Assembly (NCBI GenBank): GCA_037952775.1
Contig: JBANAY010000004.1
Location: 1,426,001 to 1,490,000, forward strand
Direction: 5' to 3'
Origin: Clonostachys chloroleuca
Taxonomy: Eukaryota; Ascomycota; Sordariomycetes; Hypocreales; Bionectriaceae
DNA: 64,000 nucleotides
Position 1 is the first letter of the stretch; each line of letters begins with the position of its first letter. Of this stretch, positions 59,089-64,000 are shown piece by piece. The notes beneath the pieces were generated by a model. It worked only from the letters and a program-made list of their open reading frames with translations. It was not told the origin of the DNA and ran no database searches. Made by a program: the position numbers and the translations under genes.

Positions 59089-60933
59089 CAGCTGATTTGG
59101 TGCTAGAAGGTATAGATAATGTTCTGTTTCACACATCAATGCAATCTAGACCTGCTCCCGTTGGCTGTAGCGCATACATAACCTACATATAGATTTGGAA
59201 ATACTAAACCAGTTAGATCTCGATATGTATTTAGAACTGATCTCCCCATATACTGAAGGATACACTCTTTATTGTGCAATCGCTACCCAAGATTAGATGA
59301 GCATAAGTATCGTATTTCAGCTCACCTGCAAAGGCGTCGGTCTAAATGTTAGAATGATCCTGTGATTAGATTCGAAGGCGACGATAGTTTTCTTAAGAGG
59401 GAATACCGGCAAAAGGCATCTCCGGCTCTTCAAAAATGGGCCGAAAGCTTAAAAATATATAATTAATTACATCGTAGCGTTGTTCGTTGAGGTGAGTCTT
59501 GGAAACTTACCTCTAGGACTGGTAACAGGTATATGACGAGAGGGGAACAAAACCCCCGTGCCAGTGTTTCTTGAGCAAAATACAAGACAAAGTCGACATG
59601 CTCACAACTTTGAGGGCATATAGCTTCGTTGTGTTTTCTAGCTCACCTATTTCCGGAATGAAATAAGTACCACTAGAATGAAGGTTTCGTGAAAGGCGCT
59701 GAATGCCAATTTGCTCATATTTTCCAAACAAAAAAAAAAAAAAAAAAAAAAACCAGCGAGAACGAAAACTATATGAAAGTTGCTTTGTCCCTCTCTACCG
59801 TGGATGAATGCATTATCGACGGAACTAAGGGGAGAGACGAATGTCGATTACAAGTTAGTAAGCACCACATTTCAGGATACTAATTTATTATTCGCGTTGA
59901 GGATGTGCTCGTTCGATGTTCGGCTTTCTCACGTTATCATTACTCTTCGAAGCGCTGTTACTGCTCTTCATAGGCACTCGGAAAGACACCATTGATCTCT
60001 TTCCTGCTCTTTGAGATGTTTCCCATTCCATATGTTGCGTTGAAAATTTTGGAAGAACACCAAGCATCCGGCTGTATTTTATTTTGAGAGGCTTAAGCAC
60101 GCCTATATCAAGCAAAACAATGTCTCATTTTACAAGAGGGATCCGTATTTAGCCTTGATGCCAGAATCTCGAGGCAGAAAATAGAGAAAGTGTATTAATA
60201 AAAATTGAGATATAACAACGGGTGAGTGAAATCGATAGTATGTAGGAAGGATAGTAATTTAAGAAACCAAAGAATTCATCTCAATTTTTGTTTACAAACG
60301 TCCCACTTCCATAAAGGAATGCAATTCGTTCGGTGACGTTCGCTGCTCTATGCACGTATCACAAGTACGGCGATGTGAGCCTTGTTTTACAAAGTGTAAA
60401 ACAGAAAATTTTGTAAAAGAGAAATGAACGACTTCACTAAGGGGAGAAGAATGCAACCAACTGTTGGTTCTTAGGTGATTCTGTAATGTTAGAACCAACG
60501 GTTCTCAGTCCTCGTCCGAATTGGGATCAGCCTTCAGAGCAATTCGCATGATTGTAATGAGCTCAGAAAGACTGTTCCACCAAGAATCTCATGACTTTCC
60601 AGCAAAAGATACAGTATCACAATGGTGCCAATGATGCAGCCAGTTGAGCAAACCACCAGAGCTCATTAGGATCAACCGATCTTGGCGTTGCTTGGCTGTT
60701 TCCGTGGTTGACACGCTCTTCAAGCTCTCCTTCAGTCGCTGCAAATAAGCTCGTCCTGATGATGTCTTTTTGGTTTTTGTCTATTATTTTGTTCATTCCT
60801 CATGCACGAGGTGCTTGCTGTCTTGGGGGAACTTAAAATAGAATGCGTACATAGCTTCTGACAATTAGAAAATGCTCCTATGCATTGGTGGAGTCCGGTA
60901 AGAACAGTATTCTATCTGTACCATTCGAACTAA
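59089..60933. other. Gene-poor region with degenerate repeat and A23 tract
   Basis: No intact gene. It contains copy A of a degenerate repeat and an A23 run at 59730-59752. Minus-strand donor-like sites at 59507-59512 (gtaagt) and about 59642-59647 (gtgagc) suggest remains of a spliced gene. Confidence 0.55.
59171..59868 (-). repeat. Degenerate direct repeat, copy A (interrupted)
   Basis: Segments 59171-59259 and 59675-59868 match, in the same order and orientation, the contiguous copy B at 63127-63353. About 410 bases separate the two halves here, bounded by TGAAGG on both sides. The second half also carries the A23 tract. Read on the minus strand both copies share the frame GK(Y/H)EQIGIQRLSRN, so the repeat probably derives from a coding sequence. 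Confidence 0.7.
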
Positions 60934-62311
60934 CTATGTGTGCTTTGGTATAATAGACAACAGCTCCTTAGCATACGCAGCTGCTATCGCGGCAGCATGT
61001 AATTGCCAGTCCTTGTTCTTGTGGGAATCAGCGTAATCACAAATACCACGAACAACCAAACATGGAAAGTTATCCATAAGCCCAGCCGCTTCCATTTCGA
61101 CGCACAGTGCGTCGGTTTCCTTACGGAGTCGTTCTCGAGCAGTGCCGTCACGCATGACTCTGTTAGCGGATGCTATCGTTCCGTAGTGAAATTTTGGCCG
61201 TGTCTTCACACGTGGTAGGCGCAACTGCAACCGGGCTGGGTCACATTCCACGCAGGTGGGGTTTTTTCTGTCGTGAACATAATCGCTATTGAACAACTGG
61301 TCTTTCTCAACGCCTGGATATGACCAATTGTATTCTGAATCGGGGTATTTGGCTTGCATACGAGCTAAGTGTCCTAAGACCGAAGACACTAGTTCAGGTG
61401 ATCCTGTAACTTCTTGACTTTCAAGGCGTGAAGCGGCATTGAGTAAGATGGCCGGCGGGCGATTTAGATGGCCCGTCAGTACCAAGTTATTGCCTGGAAC
61501 AGCTTTGCCAAAATCATACTGGATGACCTTTTGGCTGATGACAACATCTCCCAAGCGCACGTCAGAGTTTTTGCTCGGCATACCACCCCCAATACCCACC
61601 AGCAAAAAGTGCTTCAATGCAGGAAAGGTTTGGCGCATTTGTCCTGCTGCCACAGCCGCGGGCGTTGTACCCAAAAACCCAGATGGTAAACAAACCACGA
61701 CGATCTTCAGGTGCGCAATCTGGCCAAGAACGTAATTGTTCTCATCTAGCCTGTGTTGTGAGGGAGCTGGGTAGACTTTCTCGAGCATTCCTTCAGCTGC
61801 TGCCATCTCCGTCGGTAACGCACAAACCCATCCTACAGTGTAATCACTGGGTTCTGGAGATTCTTCGTTAGTAGTTGCGCCTGATATGGCACGTTTGAGG
61901 TTCAAACTAGTAATTTTTTCCCCATTGCTTGAAAAGTCTTCTATGTTAGATTGAGTTCTGATAAGGTTCTCTACATTTCCCGAATCAGGCTTTTGCGTGC
62001 GACGGTGAGCTTTTGAATTGAAATGCTATGGCAAGAATTCTTAGCGCGAGGAACAACTAAAGGGATGTTCGTGGGTAATGCCTAACCATTTTCAGTTCGT
62101 TTTCATTCGGGAAACGTTTATCACAGGGTTTGCAGTAGTCCTTGTAGTGATTCTTGTCGTCCATGTGCGCTTCTGCTGCCCTCCGATCTTGAAACAACTT
62201 GTTGCACCGATCGCATTTTTTCTTTGGTTTTCTATGGCCCATTTCAGCCATGTGCTGCTTGCATGCTTCCTGAGTAGCAAATGTTTTAGGGCATGTCTCG
62301 CATTTAGCCAT
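60934..62311 (-). CDS. C2H2 zinc finger (x3)-nucleoside phosphorylase (PNP_UDP) fusion
   Basis: Exon 1 is 62087-62311 and exon 2 is 60934-62025, joined by a 61-nt intron (gttagg/catag) in phase 0; 438 residues. Three fingers have identical C-x2-C-x12-H-x5-H spacing: C4/C7/H20/H26, C33/C36/H49/H55 and C60/C63/H76/H82. The last two His lie on exon 2 (HFNSKAH), so splicing completes finger 3. This spacing is that of U1C/JAZ-type fingers, which often bind RNA or dsRNA. A Ser/Asn-rich linker leads to a PNP_UDP domain from about 136: VGWVCALPTEMAAAEGML, FLLVGIGGGMPSKNSDVRLGD, and MEAAGLMDNFPCLVVRGICDYADS. The protein stops at the domain end, with no NACHT or ankyrin part. It probably cleaves a nucleoside or nucleotide; substrate unknown. 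Confidence 0.85.
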
Positions 62312-64000
62312 CTTCACAGTCTGGTGGTTGTTGCAGTGGATGATGTCGAGATCACAATAGTGAGGTCAAAAAGAAGTGAGGCCTGAAGCTCATCAATAAC
62401 CCCGCACGGTATGGGCTGATGATACCGAAAACTCAAAATCATTGGTTGTCGGTTGCAGCCAACCAGCTTAAGTGCACATTCGTGAAGGCTCTACCTGGCG
62501 AGTAAGCAGAATTACGGACCCGTCTTCGTAAGCTATTGTCTATGGACGTAGAGTTGTTTAAACCGGGTGAGTAAGCTTATAACGGTATTCGCTATGTGAA
62601 GATCATTGTGATAACAGTATAACCACCAAGCAAGTGAGAGGACAGGGTCCTGGTTAAGACTTATGAGGACCTGAAAAGAGTGCATAGATTATTCACGAAC
62701 AAATATGCTTTGATACCGTGCGTGATTGGCTTTTGGTGAGCTCATGTGTGCGTGTCTTCTCAATTGGCGATATTTGAGGCATTCGACACCACACGAGATA
62801 GTTGACATGCTCTGAGCTGTACATATATACTCTTTTAATTGACCAGTTTGAGGCTGGGTAAGCTACGAGCCATGTTCGAAATGTTTAATAGACCGCTAGG
62901 GGAGGCACAGTTCAAGTTGGCAAGCTGGGTACATATTATGCGCGCCCTGCCTTACTGGCTGTGTAAGGCCCCATCAGATTTATTCTCCCAGATTTAATAA
63001 ATACTACCTCCATAGTTAAGCATCGAGCGCACACAGAATATCATTGTTAAAATATGATCACTGGTTACGCGACCCAGTGTTGTGGAGATTAATGTAGTAT
63101 AGACCTGTCGCTGGTGTTACTGACCGTGCATATGCAACCTACACATAGAGTTGGAAATACATGGCCATTTAGAATTTGACATGTGTTTAGAGCTAATGGA
63201 CCCATAGACTGAATGTTTCGTGAAAGACGTTGAATGCCAATTTGCTCATGTTTTCCACAAATGAAAGACGCCTTGTCCCTCAATACTGCAGAAGAATGCA
63301 TTACCGACGGCATCAAGGGGAGAGACGAATGTCGATTACAAGTTAGAAAGCACCCATTAACATTTTGTTAGAGACTCGATCATGATGCTCCGAGGTTCGA
63401 GTTTTCTCAATAAAAAAAGATTGGATTCAGGCCGATATCCCTCAGGTGGTTTGAAGTGGGGACTTACAAAGGTACCATCCTCGCTTCTAGGATTATCTCG
63501 TGTTCTTACTCAGATGTAGCATGATAATCAGCTTGGAGTTCCTTCTAAACCTTGGTTTGCATATCATTGGCCGGTATCGGATAATTCGGTTGTATCGGGT
63601 TTGGTCCGCTTATTTTTCAGCCGTGAAAGGCCATGGGACTGTGACTGTTCTCGGGTTGCAAATATTTCGGAGTTCTCGCCAAGGCCCAACCTGCGTCCAG
63701 ATTGCAACTATCCTCCTGAATCCAATATTTCCTCGCTACCGCTTCGGCTTTACTCTTTCTAGACGGTTCGAGGCAGGTGGTTGACTACTGGTCCCATATG
63801 CAATGCAACATGCAACGCAGGGAGCAGAATACGCCACCGTTGCTTACCCGTGCGTAAACCGATCGTTGTAACCTCATAGCCGACTCAACTCCGATTGTCA
63901 CCTACCCAAGAGGTCATCTTGAGCTATCCGTGGTTATCCTATTGGGTATCAAAGCACCCACGCTGACACGAGTATCCTGGATATCTCTGTAGGGGTCCGA
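62312..64000. other. Intergenic region to the window end
   Basis: Promoter of the zinc finger-PNP gene, then copy B of the degenerate repeat; no intact gene seen. A gene may begin beyond the right edge. Confidence 0.5.
63127..63353 (-). repeat. Degenerate direct repeat, copy B (contiguous)
   Basis: About 227 bases similar to copy A at 59171-59868 without its 410-base interruption and A-tract. On the minus strand it reads LRDKASFICGKHEQIGIQRL within an open frame (63089-63316). The two copies flank the zinc finger-PNP gene in direct orientation, about 3.3 kb apart. Confidence 0.7.

Noticed and set aside
60934..61905. Stand-alone PNP_UDP gene starting near 61905
   Set aside because: No ATG fits there; the frame stays open to an acceptor at 62025, and joining to the zinc-finger exon keeps phase and completes the third finger.
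1..64000. CRISPR arrays, bacterial operons, ribosome binding sites
   Set aside because: The window is eukaryotic; no regular repeat-spacer pattern was seen.

Overview
The window is nuclear DNA of a filamentous ascomycete (Pezizomycotina). Genes carry short GT-AG introns of about 50-90 nt with CTAAC/CTGAC-like branch points. The families are typical of the group: CipC-like, PTH11-like receptor, NACHT and NB-ARC STAND proteins, Dal5-type permease, choice-of-anchor B protein. A tRNA-Tyr with a 14-nt intron has its own Pol III terminator. I cannot name the species; Sordariomycetes is a guess. Start codons and splice sites were read by eye and checked for reading phase, with no transcript evidence.

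Layout. 0.6-8.6 kb: CipC-like stress protein, an unresolved and possibly broken hypothetical gene, Nudix hydrolase, GRDP-like (DUF1399) protein, and a secreted lysine-rich orphan. 9.5-20.8 kb: CorA/Alr/Mnr2-type magnesium transporter, a small minus-strand hypothetical gene, 5-oxoprolinase and a NACHT STAND protein. 22-29 kb: single-pass membrane protein, an eight-exon secreted choice-of-anchor B protein, a long gene-poor AT-rich stretch and a secreted cupredoxin. 30-38 kb: PLP aminotransferase divergent from a RidA protein, small Gly/Ala-rich protein, class II aldolase/adducin protein and Old Yellow Enzyme. 39-49.4 kb: PTH11-like receptor, four-TM protein, a regulator-like protein without a complete zinc cluster, tRNA-Tyr and peroxisomal D-amino-acid oxidase. 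50-64 kb: carboxylesterase, Dal5-type permease, NB-ARC-TPR protein, intronless bacterial-type threonine aldolase and a C2H2 zinc finger-nucleoside phosphorylase fusion flanked by a degenerate direct repeat.

How genes may work together. Several enzymes concern amino-acid and nitrogen metabolism: 5-oxoprolinase, aminotransferase, RidA, D-amino-acid oxidase, threonine aldolase and the Dal5-type permease. The aminotransferase/RidA pair is the clearest functional couple, because RidA hydrolyses reactive imines made by PLP enzymes. Three genes (NACHT, NB-ARC-TPR, zinc finger-PNP) belong to the fungal NLR-like repertoire or its domain vocabulary.

Most notable: three C2H2 fingers of C-x2-C-x12-H-x5-H spacing joined through an intron to a PNP_UDP domain, with the third finger completed only after splicing. 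Two otherwise intact conserved genes (CorA, 5-oxoprolinase) each have a one-base deletion at a homopolymer, and the hypothetical gene at 1.6-3.4 kb shows a similar problem. This looks more like homopolymer assembly error than decay, but the sequence alone cannot decide.
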